DNA of 64,000 bases from Bacillus sp. ISL-7 (GTDB lineage: Bacteria; Bacillota; Bacilli; Bacillales_B; DSM-18226), in NCBI RefSeq assembly GCF_018613065.1, contig NZ_JAGGQW010000034.1, forward strand, positions 62,001 to 126,000, read 5' to 3'. A program made the translations under genes and the position numbers. Below, in pieces: positions 11,755-23,301 of the stretch (its first letter is position 1; each line of letters opens with the position of its first letter). A model generated the notes under the pieces. It was given only the letters and a program-made list of their open reading frames with translations. It did no database searches and was not told the origin of the DNA.

Positions 11755-14433
11755 ATGAAATTCCATGAAATGCAGATAGAACAAGTAGAAAAGTCTCTAG
11801 AAACCGACTTTTCTTCTGGATTATCACAGGAAGAAGTAAAAAAGAGAATTAATTTGCACGGACTAAATGAGTTGGACGAAGGAGAAAAGCAATCAGCTTT
11901 ACTCTTATTTTTTAGTCAATTTAAGGATTTTATGGTCTTAGTTCTTCTCGCAGCTACCTTAATCTCCGGATTGCTTGGCGAATATATTGATGCCATTGCT
12001 ATTATTGCCATCGTCATTATCAATGGCTTTCTTGGTTTTTTTCAAGAAAGGCGGGCAGAGAAATCACTACAGGCATTAAAGGCATTATCTGCACCACAAG
12101 TCTCTGTGCTCCGGGATGGTCAGTGGATCAAAATTCCTTCGAAAGAAATTGTGGTAGGGGATATTTTGAAGTTTGTTAGTGGGGACCGTATCGGTGCCGA
12201 CGTCCGTGTGATTGAGTCAAAAAGTTTAGAAATTGAAGAATCAGCGCTTACAGGAGAATCCGTCCCTGTTTCCAAGCATATAGAAATCCTGACTAACCCT
12301 AACCCTGGCATAGGAGATATGGAGAATATCGCATTTATGGGTACGATGATTACGAGGGGAAGCGGGATAGGAGTCGTCATTGCAACAGGTATGAAAACAG
12401 CAATGGGACAAATTGCAGATTTGCTTCAAAATGCAGAGGCGCAAGATACTCCATTGCAACGCCGCTTAGAGCAGCTGGGAAAAATACTAATTACAGTAGC
12501 CTTACTATTAACTGTTCTGGTTGTAGTGGTTGGAGTTTTGCGAGGACACGACATTTATGAGATGTTTTTAGCAGGTGTTTCTCTTGCAGTTGCGGCCATA
12601 CCTGAAGGGCTGCCGGCAATCGTGACAGTGGCATTATCCCTCGGTGTGCAAAAAATGATTAAGAAAAATGCCATTGTCAGGAAATTGCCCGCGGTAGAAA
12701 CACTTGGCTGTGCTTCGGTCATATGTTCAGATAAAACGGGAACAATGACACAAAACAAAATGACGGTTACCCATTTATGGAGTGGGGGTCAAACTTGGAC
12801 AGTTGATGGGGTAGGGTATCAGCCGCGAGGGAATTTCTATAGAAATGAACGCAATATTAATCCTAAAGATGAAAAGGCATTGCAGCAAATGCTGATTTTT
12901 GGGATGTTATGTAATCATTCAGATTTAGTCATTAAGGATGATGATTATATTCTTGACGGAGACCCAACCGAAGGGGCACTGTTGGTAAGTGCAATGAAAG
13001 CAGGTTTTGATCGTCCCAAATTATTAGATGAGTTTACGATCATAAATGAATTCCCGTTTGACTCAACCAGAAAAATGATGAGTATTCACGTTAAAGACAA
13101 GCAGGGACGGCATTTTATAGTCACAAAAGGGGCACCGGACGTTATTTTAGATATTAGTGAATCCGTTCTTTGGGACGAGAGAACACAATTTTTAAATAAA
13201 GAGACACAAGTGAAGGTTCAGGAGGCAATAAATGGACTCGCATCACAGGCACTTCGAACGATCGCGATTGCCTTTAAACCAATACAGGCTAATACGATTA
13301 TTTTAAGTGAACGAGAAGCTGAGAAAAATTTAACGCTTATTGGTATTCAAGGAATGATTGACCCGCCGAGACCTGAAGTGAAAAAGGCTGTAAAGGAATG
13401 TAAAGAAGCAGGTATTAAAACTGTCATGATTACGGGTGACCATGTCATCACTGCAAAAGCGATTGCCTCCCAACTTGGAATTATAACGAATAACAGCAAG
13501 GTCATTGATGGGAATGCATTATCTGAAATGACAGTCGAAGAACTTGAAGAAATAGTCGATGATGTTTCAGTTTTTGCTAGGGTTTCACCAGAGCATAAAC
13601 TGAAAATTGTCAAAGCATTACAAAATCGCGGACATATTGTCGCCATGACGGGTGATGGTGTGAACGATGCGCCAGCTATTAAAGCCGCTGATATTGGAGT
13701 CGCTATGGGGATTACCGGGACAGATGTCGCCAAAGAAGCTTCCTCTCTTATCTTGTTGGACGATAACTTTGCCACGATTAAGGCTGCGATAGTAGAAGGC
13801 AGAAATATCTATGAAAATATTCGTAAATTTGTTCGATACTTGTTGGCTTCTAATGTTGGTGAAATTTTGGTCATGTTGTTTGCGATGATTTTAGCGCTGC
13901 CTCTGCCGCTTATTCCTATCCAAATCCTCTGGGTGAATTTGGTTACTGATGGGTTGCCGGCTATGGCACTAGGGCTTGATCGACCTGAAGAAAATGTAAT
14001 GAAACGTAAACCCCGCAGTCCAAATGAAGGTGTTTTCTCGCGAGGTCTGGGCTGGAAGGTTGTGTCACGTGGCTTCCTAATAGGGCTGGTAACATTACTA
14101 TCCTTTATGATTGTTTACAATAACGATCCTTCCAAGTTGCAATATGCACAAACTGTTGCCTTTGCAACACTTGTCATGGCTCAGCTGATTCATGTTTTTG
14201 ATTGCCGCAGTGAGAAATCAGTGCTCTCGAGAAATCCTTTCGGAAATCAGTACCTTGTTTGGGCCGTTTTATCTTCACTTGCATTGATGTTTGTCGTTAT
14301 TTATTACCCGCCATTACAGCCTATTTTTCACACACTGCCGGTAGCAGCTAAGGATTGGCTGTTGATTGTTGGTTTATCATCGATACCAACTTTTTTACTA
14401 GCCGGGTCATTTTTGTTAAGAAAAACAAAATAA
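11755..14433 (+). CDS. yloB: P-type calcium-transporting ATPase YloB
   Basis: Pumps Ca2+ across the membrane at the cost of ATP. In B. subtilis the homologue is associated with spores. The 892-residue type IIA P-ATPase shows the N-terminal cation-ATPase domain, TGES at 167-170, PEGLP at 283-287 in the ion-binding helix M4, the phosphorylated aspartate in DKTGT (D326), the MTGDGVND hinge motif, and about ten membrane segments ending at FLLAGSFLL. AAAGGGGGA (11732-11740) lies 14 bases upstream, a rather long spacing. An overlapping four-codon frame (ATG GTC GGA TGA, 11747) sits between the two. Confidence 0.95.
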   Translation: MKFHEMQIEQVEKSLETDFSSGLSQEEVKKRINLHGLNELDEGEKQSALLLFFSQFKDFMVLVLLAATLISGLLGEYIDAIAIIAIVIINGFLGFFQERRAEKSLQALKALSAPQVSVLRDGQWIKIPSKEIVVGDILKFVSGDRIGADVRVIESKSLEIEESALTGESVPVSKHIEILTNPNPGIGDMENIAFMGTMITRGSGIGVVIATGMKTAMGQIADLLQNAEAQDTPLQRRLEQLGKILITVALLLTVLVVVVGVLRGHDIYEMFLAGVSLAVAAIPEGLPAIVTVALSLGVQKMIKKNAIVRKLPAVETLGCASVICSDKTGTMTQNKMTVTHLWSGGQTWTVDGVGYQPRGNFYRNERNINPKDEKALQQMLIFGMLCNHSDLVIKDDDYILDGDPTEGALLVSAMKAGFDRPKLLDEFTIINEFPFDSTRKMMSIHVKDKQGRHFIVTKGAPDVILDISESVLWDERTQFLNKETQVKVQEAINGLASQALRTIAIAFKPIQANTIILSEREAEKNLTLIGIQGMIDPPRPEVKKAVKECKEAGIKTVMITGDHVITAKAIASQLGIITNNSKVIDGNALSEMTVEELEEIVDDVSVFARVSPEHKLKIVKALQNRGHIVAMTGDGVNDAPAIKAADIGVAMGITGTDVAKEASSLILLDDNFATIKAAIVEGRNIYENIRKFVRYLLASNVGEILVMLFAMILALPLPLIPIQILWVNLVTDGLPAMALGLDRPEENVMKRKPRSPNEGVFSRGLGWKVVSRGFLIGLVTLLSFMIVYNNDPSKLQYAQTVAFATLVMAQLIHVFDCRSEKSVLSRNPFGNQYLVWAVLSSLALMFVVIYYPPLQPIFHTLPVAAKDWLLIVGLSSIPTFLLAGSFLLRKTK

Positions 14434-14448
14434 AGTGTGTTATAATCC

Positions 14449-14488
14449 AAAAGGTAATAGATTCCACTCTATTACCTTTTGTCTTTTT
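14449..14488 (+). terminator. Terminator after yloB
   Basis: A 13-bp perfect stem, AAAAGGTAATAGA with TCTATTACCTTTT (14449-14461 with 14468-14480), is followed by a T-rich tail. Confidence 0.8.
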
Positions 14489-14540
14489 TGAAAAATATAG
14501 CTAGCCGATCAATTTTTCAGAAGATTGGATGTGCACAAAA

Positions 14541-15416
14541 ATGGTTATAAGTATGACAGGCTTTGGAAGAGCTAAAACAGAATCAGATTGCTTCTCTGTC
14601 AATGTGGAAGTAAAAACAGTGAACCACCGTTTCTGTGAAATGAATATCCGCATGCCAAGGCAGCTTTTAAAAATAGAAGATAGAATGAAAAAGAAACTTA
14701 ATCAGTATATCCGCCGTGGAAGGGTAGAAGTTTATGTTAGCTTAGAGGGTGAAGGTGTCGTAACCCGCAAAGTCATCGTGGATTGGAAACTGCTAGATGA
14801 GTATTATCAATTTATCAAACAGGCTCGTGAAAAATATGATGTTGAAGGAACGTTAACACTTCAGAATTTGCTAAGTAGAAGTGAACTTTTACATATTGAA
14901 GAAAGTGAAGCTGGCAATGAAGAACTTGATAATCTAGTTCTGGCTGCAACAGAAGAAGCTGCCAAGTTTTTAACACAAATGCGGATGGCAGAAGGTGAAG
15001 AATTAAAAAAGGATTTGCTCGCCATTTTATCTCAATTAGAATCACATGTTTTTGAACTCCAGAAATTTGCTCCACTAGTTGTTCAATCCTTTAAAGAGCG
15101 TTTAACAAAAAGAATGGAAGAGTTTGTTAATGGGCAATTGGACGAAACGAGAATCTTGACGGAAGTCGCCGTTTTTGCTGATAAAGCAGATATAAATGAA
15201 GAAGTCACACGATTAAAAAGCCATTTTCAACAATTCTTGCAAACCCTTGAGAGCATGGAACCAATTGGAAGGAAATTGGATTTTATCGTCCAGGAAATGA
15301 ATAGAGAAGCAAATACCATTGGTTCAAAAGCAAACGATTCAAACATTGCTAAAAAGGTTGTAGATATTAAAAGTCTACTTGAGAAGCTAAAAGAACAGGT
15401 TCAAAATATCGAGTGA
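14541..15416 (+). CDS. yloC: YicC family endoribonuclease-type protein YloC
   Basis: Member of the YicC/YloC family, described in other bacteria as an endoribonuclease or RNA-turnover factor. The role in Bacillus is less clear. The 291-residue protein opens with the family signature SMTGFGRAK, has a YicC-like N-terminal half, a helical middle and the DUF1732-type C-terminal segment ending in REANTIGSKAND. I chose the ATG at 14541 (MVISMTGFG) because relatives start there; an ATG at 14529 would add four residues and neither has a strong ribosome-binding site. It begins a tight run with remA, gmk and rpoZ. Confidence 0.88.
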   Translation: MVISMTGFGRAKTESDCFSVNVEVKTVNHRFCEMNIRMPRQLLKIEDRMKKKLNQYIRRGRVEVYVSLEGEGVVTRKVIVDWKLLDEYYQFIKQAREKYDVEGTLTLQNLLSRSELLHIEESEAGNEELDNLVLAATEEAAKFLTQMRMAEGEELKKDLLAILSQLESHVFELQKFAPLVVQSFKERLTKRMEEFVNGQLDETRILTEVAVFADKADINEEVTRLKSHFQQFLQTLESMEPIGRKLDFIVQEMNREANTIGSKANDSNIAKKVVDIKSLLEKLKEQVQNIE

Positions 15417-15476
15417 ACCTTGTTTAGAAACTGTTTGAGACGGTCAAAATATATTATTAATGATTGGATGAGTACC

Positions 15477-16367
<891 letters not shown>

Positions 16368-16368
<1 letters not shown>

Positions 16369-16586
16369 TGTTATATCCTTCTATTGATTCGCTGCTTGAG
16401 AAAATTGATTCGAAATACTCGCTTGTTTCCGTAGCTGCGAAACGCGCTCGCGTGATGTCCCAGGTAAGAGATGAAAGATTGCCAAAATACGTTTCCCATA
16501 AACATGTTGGAAAAGCACTAGAGGAAATATACAGCGGTGAACTAACCTACCGAATTTCTAATAAAGCAGACACATCTGCTGAGTAG
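16368..16586 (+). CDS. rpoZ: RNA polymerase omega subunit
   Basis: Small subunit that helps fold and assemble the beta' chain of RNA polymerase. The 72-residue protein has the family core: N-terminal [17 protein letters not shown] and the [11 protein letters not shown] helix. It is coupled to gmk through a TAATG overlap and is followed by a strong terminator. Confidence 0.93.
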
Positions 16587-16624
16587 TCTTAAATAGTTAT
16601 TGATTGACAGTAAATTTCTGAGAG

Positions 16625-16667
16625 AAGGCCTGACAAAAGGGGAAATCCTTACATGTCAGCCTTTTTT
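16625..16667 (+). terminator. Terminator after rpoZ
   Basis: AAGGCCTGACA (16625-16635) pairs with TGTCAGCCTT (16654-16663), with one bulge, followed by a T run. It closes the yloC-rpoZ unit. Confidence 0.8.
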
Positions 16668-16788
16668 ATTTTGGTTATCCTCGTTTTGTAGAATTTGTCG
16701 AATTACGAGTGGAAAAAGGTGAAAAATTGCATTTATTCTAGCATAATAAAGAAAGAGTGAAATGAACGAGAAGCGGGGGAATCCAATA

Positions 16789-18012
16789 ATGGTACAGGAT
16801 AAAAAAATATTATTATGTGTTACAGGCGGAATCGCCGTATATAAGGCAGCGGCACTAACAAGTAAGCTTGTTCAGGCTGGTGCTCATGTAAAAGTCATTT
16901 TAAGTGAATCTGCACAGAAATTTGTTACCCCATTAACTTTTCAGGCGTTATCCCGTAATGAAGTATATGTTGATACCTTTGACGAAAAAAATCCGCGTGT
17001 CATTGCCCATATTGATTTAGCTGATTGGGCGGATTTAATCCTTGTTGCTCCTGCTACAGCAAATACGATGGGAAAAATAGCTGGTGGAATAGCCGATAAT
17101 ATGATAACAACGGTCCTGCTTGCAGCAACCTCACCAGTCTGGATTGCCCCTGCGATGAATGTGCATATGTACGACCATCCTGCTGTGAAAAAGAACCTCT
17201 CAATATTGGCTGAGTACGGATATCAATTTATTGAACCAAGTGAAGGTTATCTTGCCTGTGGATATGTAGGAAAGGGCCGTTTGGAAGAGCCGGAAAAAAT
17301 CGTCCAGCTCGTACAACAATTCTTTACCGATCAATTCCAACAAACCTTAAGAGGAAAAACAGTTGTGGTTACAGCGGGGCCAACACGGGAAAAGATTGAT
17401 CCTGTTCGTTTTATTTCCAATCATTCAACAGGGAAAATGGGTTATGCCCTTGCAGTTGAGGCAAAAAAACAAGGTGCCCATGTTGTATTAGTTTCGGGAC
17501 CGGTTGGGTTGCCGGCCCCATTAGGTATGGAAGTGGTGAAGGTCGAGAGCGCTGAAGAAATGTTCAATGCTGTGTTGAAGTATTATGACTCTGCGGATGT
17601 AGTCATTAAAACAGCCGCCGTTGCCGATTACCGTCCAAAAATTACATTTGATCATAAGGTAAAGAAACAAGCCGGTGACTCGAGTATAGAGTTGGAACGA
17701 ACGAAAGATATCCTCCTTGAGTTGGGTAAGAGAAAGAAGAACCAAGTGCTTGTAGGCTTTGCAGCTGAAACGGAAAATGTTGAAGAATATGCAAGGAAAA
17801 AATTAAATGCGAAAAATGCGGATATGATCGTTGCAAACAATGTGAAAGAGGAAGGGGCAGGGTTTGGGACAGATACAAATATTGTCACACTTTTCAAACG
17901 GTCTGGCTCAAATATAGATTTACCGATTATGTCAAAAAGTGATGTAGCAAAAAGGATTATCAAAGAAATTACTTCTTTATTGAAGGATATGGATGAAAAT
18001 GGAAATAGCTAG
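16789..18012 (+). CDS. coaBC: Bifunctional CoaBC (phosphopantothenoylcysteine synthetase/decarboxylase)
   Basis: Makes 4'-phosphopantetheine for coenzyme A: the C-terminal CoaB half adds cysteine to phosphopantothenate and the N-terminal CoaC half decarboxylates the product. The 407-residue protein has the flavin-binding CoaC domain (GGIAVYKAAAL, then APATANTMGK) and a CoaB domain from about residue 185 starting VVVTAGPTREKIDPVR. The ATG at 16789 follows AGCGGGGGA by 8 bases; an ATG nine codons upstream is poorer. It overlaps priA and is followed by def, fmt, rsmB and more, as in B. subtilis. Confidence 0.95.
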   Translation: MVQDKKILLCVTGGIAVYKAAALTSKLVQAGAHVKVILSESAQKFVTPLTFQALSRNEVYVDTFDEKNPRVIAHIDLADWADLILVAPATANTMGKIAGGIADNMITTVLLAATSPVWIAPAMNVHMYDHPAVKKNLSILAEYGYQFIEPSEGYLACGYVGKGRLEEPEKIVQLVQQFFTDQFQQTLRGKTVVVTAGPTREKIDPVRFISNHSTGKMGYALAVEAKKQGAHVVLVSGPVGLPAPLGMEVVKVESAEEMFNAVLKYYDSADVVIKTAAVADYRPKITFDHKVKKQAGDSSIELERTKDILLELGKRKKNQVLVGFAAETENVEEYARKKLNAKNADMIVANNVKEEGAGFGTDTNIVTLFKRSGSNIDLPIMSKSDVAKRIIKEITSLLKDMDENGNS

Positions 18013-20410
18013 TGTGATTGTGGATGTACCGGCAAAACAAACGGATAGAGCGTTCGATTATTTAATTCCAGAGCAGTGGTGGGGAACAATCCAGCCGGGA
18101 ATGAGGGTAATCGTTCCGTTTGGTCCGAGAAAAATCCAAGGATTTGTCACATCGCTTAAAACACAATCTGAATTTAAAAAATTAAGAGAAATTATCGAGC
18201 CCATGGATCTTGAGCCAATCTTAAACAAGGATTTACTTGACCTTGGTGACTGGCTAACTGAGAATACACTTTGTTTTAAAATCTTTGCTTTTCAGGTTAT
18301 GCTTCCAGCCGCGTTAAAAGCTAAATACGAAAAAAAAGTGAAGATTACTTCAGGGGTGGAGGCTGCTGATTTATCAGAACCCCTTCAAACTCTTTTTGAA
18401 AACAATCCAATGATTGACTGGGAAGATGCTTTGAATAATGGAGTGGTTCCCTTATTACAAAAGGAAGCAGCAAAAGGTAAACTTGAAGTCCTTTACATCG
18501 TTAAGGAGAAGGTCAAAAAGAAACAGCGTAAGTTTGTCCGCCCACTTGTATCTCTTGCTGAATTGAAAGATGAAGTAGTACGATTTCCAGCAAAAGCTGA
18601 AAAGCAAAAACTAGTATTGAGCTATTTTATCAATCATTTCGAACCAGTCGAATTGAGGCAGCTTGTCGCTGAATTAAATACGACATCTTCAACTGTTAAG
18701 GCACTTGTAGAAAAGAAACTTCTTACTGAGTATGAAATGGAAGTTTACCGCGATCCGTTTGAACATAGGACCTTTAAACGAACAAAGCCCTTACCATTAA
18801 CAAATTCCCAACAGACCGTGATTGGGCCGATTCTAAACGCGATTGAATCAATTCGACATGAGGTATTCTTGCTCTATGGTGTAACAGGAAGCGGAAAAAC
18901 CGAAATTTACCTCCAATCCATTCAAGAAGTTATTGAAAGAGGACAGGAAGCAATAGTGCTTGTACCAGAAATATCGCTCACTCCCCAAATGGTGAATCGT
19001 TTTAAAGGGAGATTTGGGGACTTAGTGGCTGTTTTGCACAGCGGTTTGTCAGCTGGAGAAAAATATGATGAGTGGCGGAAGATTCAACGTAAAGAAGTAA
19101 AAGTAGCTGTAGGAGCAAGATCAGCGATTTTTGCCCCATTTGAGAACTTAGGAATTATTATTATTGATGAAGAGCACGAAACAAGTTATAAGCAGGAGGA
19201 TATGCCTCGATATCATGCTAGGGATGTTGCAATTGAAAGAGCTAAAACGTATAACTGTCCAGTTGTGCTCGGAAGCGCTACCCCATCACTCGAGTCGTTT
19301 GCCAGGGCTCAAAAGAAGGTGTATCATCTATTATCGCTACCTAACCGGATGAATAATCAAACCCTGCCCTCAGTAGAGATCATTGATATGCGTGAGGAGC
19401 TTCGTGACGGAAATCGGTCAATGTTTTCACGTAAGCTTTTTGATATGCTAAAGGACCGAATAGAAAAAAAACAACAATCGGTTTTATTTTTAAATAAACG
19501 GGGTCATTCGTCATTTGTAATGTGCCGGGACTGCGGTTATGTGATGAATTGCCCAAACTGCGACATATCGCTTACCTACCACCGAGTAAATGAACAAATG
19601 AAATGCCATTATTGCGGGTATGAAAGCCATGTTCCTAAGCAATGCCCGGAGTGTTCCAGTGATTATATTCGGTATTTTGGGACTGGTACTCAAAAGGTAG
19701 AGGACGAGCTTGGTAAAATTCTCCCAGAAGCAAGGGTTATTCGGATGGATGTTGATACAACTGGTCGAAAGGGCTCACATGAACGATTATTAACTGACTT
19801 TCAGAATGGCAAAGCAGATATTCTCCTCGGGACTCAAATGATTGCAAAAGGGCTGGATTTCCCAAATATCACCCTAGTTGGTGTGCTTTCGGCTGATACG
19901 ATGCTGCATTTACCTGATTTCCGTGCGTCTGAAAAAACCTTTCAATTATTAACACAGGTAAGCGGAAGAGCGGGACGTCATCAATTGCCGGGGGAGGTCA
20001 TCATTCAGACCTACACCCCTGAACACTATAGTGTCGAACTTGCGGGAACACAGGATTATGATCTCTTTTACCAAAGAGAAATGATGATTCGAAAAACCCA
20101 TCATTATCCACCCTTCTATTATCTGTCCCTCATAACAGTCAGTCATGACCAATTGATGACTGTCGTTACAGCGACAGAGAAAATTGTTAATTATGTACGT
20201 TCACAGGTTTCAAAGGATGCCGTCGTTTTAGGACCTGCAGCCTCGCCGATTCCTAGGATTAATAATAGATATCGCTATCAATGTCTGATAAAATACAAGC
20301 GGGAACCGAACTTGACAAAAATGTTAAAAACCATCTTGGATCAACACCAGAAAGATACTAAAAGCGGCTTATTGGTTTCAATAGATGTAAATCCATTTAT
20401 ATTAATGTAA
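17999..20410 (+). CDS. priA: Primosomal replication-restart helicase PriA
   Basis: 3'-5' DNA helicase that reloads the replisome at stalled forks. The 803-residue protein has an N-terminal DNA-binding domain, the Walker A motif GVTGSGKTE, DEEH box, eight zinc-binding cysteines in CRDCG/CPNCD/CHYCG/CPEC clusters, and the C-terminal helicase motifs QVSGRAGRH. The start could be the ATG at 17993 or at 17999; the second gives MEIASVIVDV, which lines up with relatives. Both lie inside coaBC, after AAGGA. Confidence 0.93.
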   Translation: MEIASVIVDVPAKQTDRAFDYLIPEQWWGTIQPGMRVIVPFGPRKIQGFVTSLKTQSEFKKLREIIEPMDLEPILNKDLLDLGDWLTENTLCFKIFAFQVMLPAALKAKYEKKVKITSGVEAADLSEPLQTLFENNPMIDWEDALNNGVVPLLQKEAAKGKLEVLYIVKEKVKKKQRKFVRPLVSLAELKDEVVRFPAKAEKQKLVLSYFINHFEPVELRQLVAELNTTSSTVKALVEKKLLTEYEMEVYRDPFEHRTFKRTKPLPLTNSQQTVIGPILNAIESIRHEVFLLYGVTGSGKTEIYLQSIQEVIERGQEAIVLVPEISLTPQMVNRFKGRFGDLVAVLHSGLSAGEKYDEWRKIQRKEVKVAVGARSAIFAPFENLGIIIIDEEHETSYKQEDMPRYHARDVAIERAKTYNCPVVLGSATPSLESFARAQKKVYHLLSLPNRMNNQTLPSVEIIDMREELRDGNRSMFSRKLFDMLKDRIEKKQQSVLFLNKRGHSSFVMCRDCGYVMNCPNCDISLTYHRVNEQMKCHYCGYESHVPKQCPECSSDYIRYFGTGTQKVEDELGKILPEARVIRMDVDTTGRKGSHERLLTDFQNGKADILLGTQMIAKGLDFPNITLVGVLSADTMLHLPDFRASEKTFQLLTQVSGRAGRHQLPGEVIIQTYTPEHYSVELAGTQDYDLFYQREMMIRKTHHYPPFYYLSLITVSHDQLMTVVTATEKIVNYVRSQVSKDAVVLGPAASPIPRINNRYRYQCLIKYKREPNLTKMLKTILDQHQKDTKSGLLVSIDVNPFILM

Positions 20411-20526
20411 GTTAGCCAAAGGTAACCTGGTCATCAAAGGTTATTATTTCGCATTTTTGGTGAAAATGTAAGCAATTAATAAATTTAAAACGCCTATATA
20501 AGAATGGAATTATTGGGGGAAATAAT

Positions 20527-21012
20527 TTGCCTATACTCAAAGTAATAAATTACCCTGCTGAGATACTTGAGCAGACTTGCAAGCCAGTGATTAAGTTTGA
20601 TAAAAAGCTTGCAAAAATACTTGATAATATGTATGACACGATGATTGAATATGATGGGGTGGGACTAGCTGCTCCTCAAATTGGATTGGACGCACGCATC
20701 GCAATTGTTGATATCGATGATGAATTAGGGACAATCGAAATGATTAACCCAGAAATATTAGAAACATCCGGTGAACAAACTGGACCAGAAGGTTGTTTAA
20801 GTTTCCCTGGATTATTCGGTGAAGTGACAAGGCCCAATTTTGTTAAAATTGAAGCATTTGACCGTAAAGGCAGAAAATACACATTAGAAGCAGAAGAATT
20901 CCTAGCAAGGGCGATTCAACATGAAATCGATCATCTGGACGGGATTTTATTTACATCTAAAGTGACGAGATATCTCGAGGAAGATGAGTTAAAAGGAGTA
21001 GAAGTTGAATGA
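20527..21012 (+). CDS. def: Peptide deformylase
   Basis: Removes the formyl group from the initiator methionine of nascent proteins. The 161-residue type 1 enzyme has all three motifs: GVGLAAPQ (44-51), EGCLS with metal ligand C90, and HEIDH with H132 and H136. Translation starts at TTG (20527), six bases after GGGGGA (20515-20520). The stop overlaps the fmt start (ATGA), pairing the enzymes that add and remove the formyl group. Confidence 0.95.
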   Translation: MPILKVINYPAEILEQTCKPVIKFDKKLAKILDNMYDTMIEYDGVGLAAPQIGLDARIAIVDIDDELGTIEMINPEILETSGEQTGPEGCLSFPGLFGEVTRPNFVKIEAFDRKGRKYTLEAEEFLARAIQHEIDHLDGILFTSKVTRYLEEDELKGVEVE

Positions 21013-21947
21013 CGAAAATTGTTTTTATGGGTACTCCAGATTTTTCTGTGCCAATCTTACAACAACTGATTAAAGATGGGTATGATGTCATTGGAGTAGT
21101 TACACAACCAGATCGACCGGTGGGAAGAAAAAAGATTTTAACACCTCCCCCGGTTAAGGTAGAAGCCTTGAAACATTCTATTCCTGTCTTTCAACCAGAA
21201 AAAATCCGTCAAGAAGAAGAACTTGAAAAAATCCTTTCCTTGAATCCAGATTTAATTGTTACTGCTGCGTTTGGGCAAATCCTACCCAATAAGCTGTTAG
21301 AAGCGCCTAAATACGGTTGTATAAATGTTCATGCATCCCTGCTCCCAGAACTTCGTGGTGGTGCTCCTATTCATTATGCCATTATGCAAGGAAAACAAAA
21401 AACAGGTGTTACCATCATGTATATGGTTGAAAAATTAGATGCTGGGGATATTTTAACAAGTATTGAAGTCCCAATTGCTGAAGAGGACAATGTTGGTACA
21501 TTGCACATTAAATTAAGTACAGCCGGGGCTAAATTGTTGGCAGAAACCTTGCCGCTTCTTTTGGAAGGCCGTCTGACGCCTAAGCCTCAAAACAATGAAG
21601 AAGCCACATTTGCTGCCAATATTAAGCGAGAACAAGAAAAAATTCATTGGACAAAATCAGGTGAAGAAATCTTTAATCATATCCGTGCTCTAAATCCATG
21701 GCCAGTTGCGTTTACAACCCTGTATGGCCAGGTCTTAAAAATATGGCGGGCAGAAAAGGTATCTGGACAGAATGTGGAAGTACCTGGAACAATTATTAAT
21801 ATAGAATCGGATGGTTTTTCGGTATCAACCGGTAATGAAACGGCAATCAAAATCATTGAACTTCAGCCCTCTGGAAAAACAAAAATGATGAGTGAACAAT
21901 TTTTACGAGGTTCAAAAATTTCAATAGGCACCAAGCTGGGAGAATAA
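21009..21947 (+). CDS. fmt: Methionyl-tRNA formyltransferase
   Basis: Transfers a formyl group from 10-formyltetrahydrofolate to initiator Met-tRNA. The 312-residue protein has the N-terminal formyltransferase fold with the [15 protein letters not shown] signature and a C-terminal tRNA-binding OB-fold domain from about residue 205. It is coupled to def by an ATGA overlap and followed one base later by rsmB. Confidence 0.95.
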   Translation: MTKIVFMGTPDFSVPILQQLIKDGYDVIGVVTQPDRPVGRKKILTPPPVKVEALKHSIPVFQPEKIRQEEELEKILSLNPDLIVTAAFGQILPNKLLEAPKYGCINVHASLLPELRGGAPIHYAIMQGKQKTGVTIMYMVEKLDAGDILTSIEVPIAEEDNVGTLHIKLSTAGAKLLAETLPLLLEGRLTPKPQNNEEATFAANIKREQEKIHWTKSGEEIFNHIRALNPWPVAFTTLYGQVLKIWRAEKVSGQNVEVPGTIINIESDGFSVSTGNETAIKIIELQPSGKTKMMSEQFLRGSKISIGTKLGE

Positions 21948-21948
21948 A

Positions 21949-23298
21949 ATGACATCAACAATAAATAATGTACGGGCAATCGCAATGGATAGTTTAGTTG
22001 CTATTGAGAAAAACCAATCTTACAGCAATTTACTTCTTAATAATACAATTGAAAAACACGAATTGTCTCCTAAGGACGTCGGACTGCTAACGGAATTGAC
22101 GTATGGAACCTTACAAAGAAGAATGGCACTTGACTATTATTTAGAGCCTTTTGTCAAAGATAATAAAAAGTTAGCCAATTGGGTTCATCATTTACTTAGA
22201 CTAACGCTTTATCAAATGATTTATCTCGACCGAATTCCGGACAGAGCAGCGATCTACGAAGCAGTAGAAATTGCCAAAAGTCGTGGTCATAAGGGGATAG
22301 CAAGTTTGGTAAATGGAGTATTGCGGAGTATTCAAAGAGAAGGGCTCCCATCCATGGAGGAAATCACGGACCCAAACAAAAGACTATCACTTGAAACTAG
22401 CCACCCAGAATGGCTAATTACCCGATGGGTAAACCAATTTGGCTATGAAAAAACAAAAGAAATGTGTGAAGTAAACCTAACAGCACCATTGCAAACAGCT
22501 AGAGTTAATCTCACGAAAATTTCAAGAGATGAATGTGTTGCGATCTTAGAAGAAGATGGTTTTCAAATCGAGAAAAGTCCAATTATTCCTGAGGCGATCA
22601 GATCGTTAAAGGGGAATTTAGCGTCTACTATTGCTTTTAAATATGGAATGTTTACTATTCAAGATGAAAGCTCAATGCTCGCCGCCTATGCATTAGGAGC
22701 AAAGCAAAACGAATTTATCCTTGATGCTTGTGCAGCACCAGGTGGTAAAAGTACACATATCGCTGAAAAAATGGATAATACGGGAGAAGTTATATCGGTT
22801 GATCTCCATCAGCACAAAGTCAGATTAATCAATGATAATGCCAAGCGACTAGGGTTAGAAAATATAAAAACAAGCGTTTCTGATTCCAGACAAATACAGG
22901 AAAAATTCAACAAAGAATCATTTGATCGTATCCTTCTGGATGCTCCGTGCTCTGGTCTTGGAGTAATGAGGAGAAAGCCTGATATGAAATACACAAAAAC
23001 AGAGAAGGATATTGAGAGGTTAAGTACGATCCAGCAAGACTTATTAATGTCCGTATCCCCTTTATTGAAAAAGGATGGCATCCTTGTCTATAGTACTTGT
23101 ACAGTAGATAAAGAGGAAAATGAATACACGGTTAAGACATTCCTAGAGAATAACCCTGAATTCGAAGGAGATTTATCATTTAAAAACAGGATGCCTGAAG
23201 CTATCCAACCATTGATTACAGGTTTTGATGTACAGATATTCCCACAAGATCTTGGGTCAGATGGGTTCTATATTGCAGTTTTAAGGAAGAAGGTGTAA
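21949..23298 (+). CDS. rsmB: 16S rRNA (cytosine-967 C5)-methyltransferase RsmB
   Basis: Methylates C967 (E. coli numbering) of 16S rRNA using S-adenosylmethionine. The 449-residue protein has an N-terminal NusB-like RNA-binding domain (about 1-130) and a C-terminal Rossmann methyltransferase domain with DACAAPGGKSTHIA, the DAPCSGLG motif and the catalytic cysteine in YSTCTVDKEENE. The ATG follows GGGAGA and lies immediately after fmt. Confidence 0.94.
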   Translation: MTSTINNVRAIAMDSLVAIEKNQSYSNLLLNNTIEKHELSPKDVGLLTELTYGTLQRRMALDYYLEPFVKDNKKLANWVHHLLRLTLYQMIYLDRIPDRAAIYEAVEIAKSRGHKGIASLVNGVLRSIQREGLPSMEEITDPNKRLSLETSHPEWLITRWVNQFGYEKTKEMCEVNLTAPLQTARVNLTKISRDECVAILEEDGFQIEKSPIIPEAIRSLKGNLASTIAFKYGMFTIQDESSMLAAYALGAKQNEFILDACAAPGGKSTHIAEKMDNTGEVISVDLHQHKVRLINDNAKRLGLENIKTSVSDSRQIQEKFNKESFDRILLDAPCSGLGVMRRKPDMKYTKTEKDIERLSTIQQDLLMSVSPLLKKDGILVYSTCTVDKEENEYTVKTFLENNPEFEGDLSFKNRMPEAIQPLITGFDVQIFPQDLGSDGFYIAVLRKKV

Positions 23299-23301
23299 CA
23301 G

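Noticed and set aside
11747..11758. Four-codon frame ATG GTC GGA TGA overlapping the yloB start
   Set aside because: Its position 6 bases after AAAGGGGGA is suggestive of a start-stop leader, but the frame is too short to support without data.
13347..13775. Minus-strand open frame of 142 codons opposite yloB
   Set aside because: Complete overlap with the conserved P-domain of the pump; shadow of the plus-strand coding sequence.
16694..16702. TTTGTCGAA, a perfect single Spo0A box upstream of coaBC
   Set aside because: One nine-base match is expected about once in a window of this size, there is no second box and no promoter in the right place.
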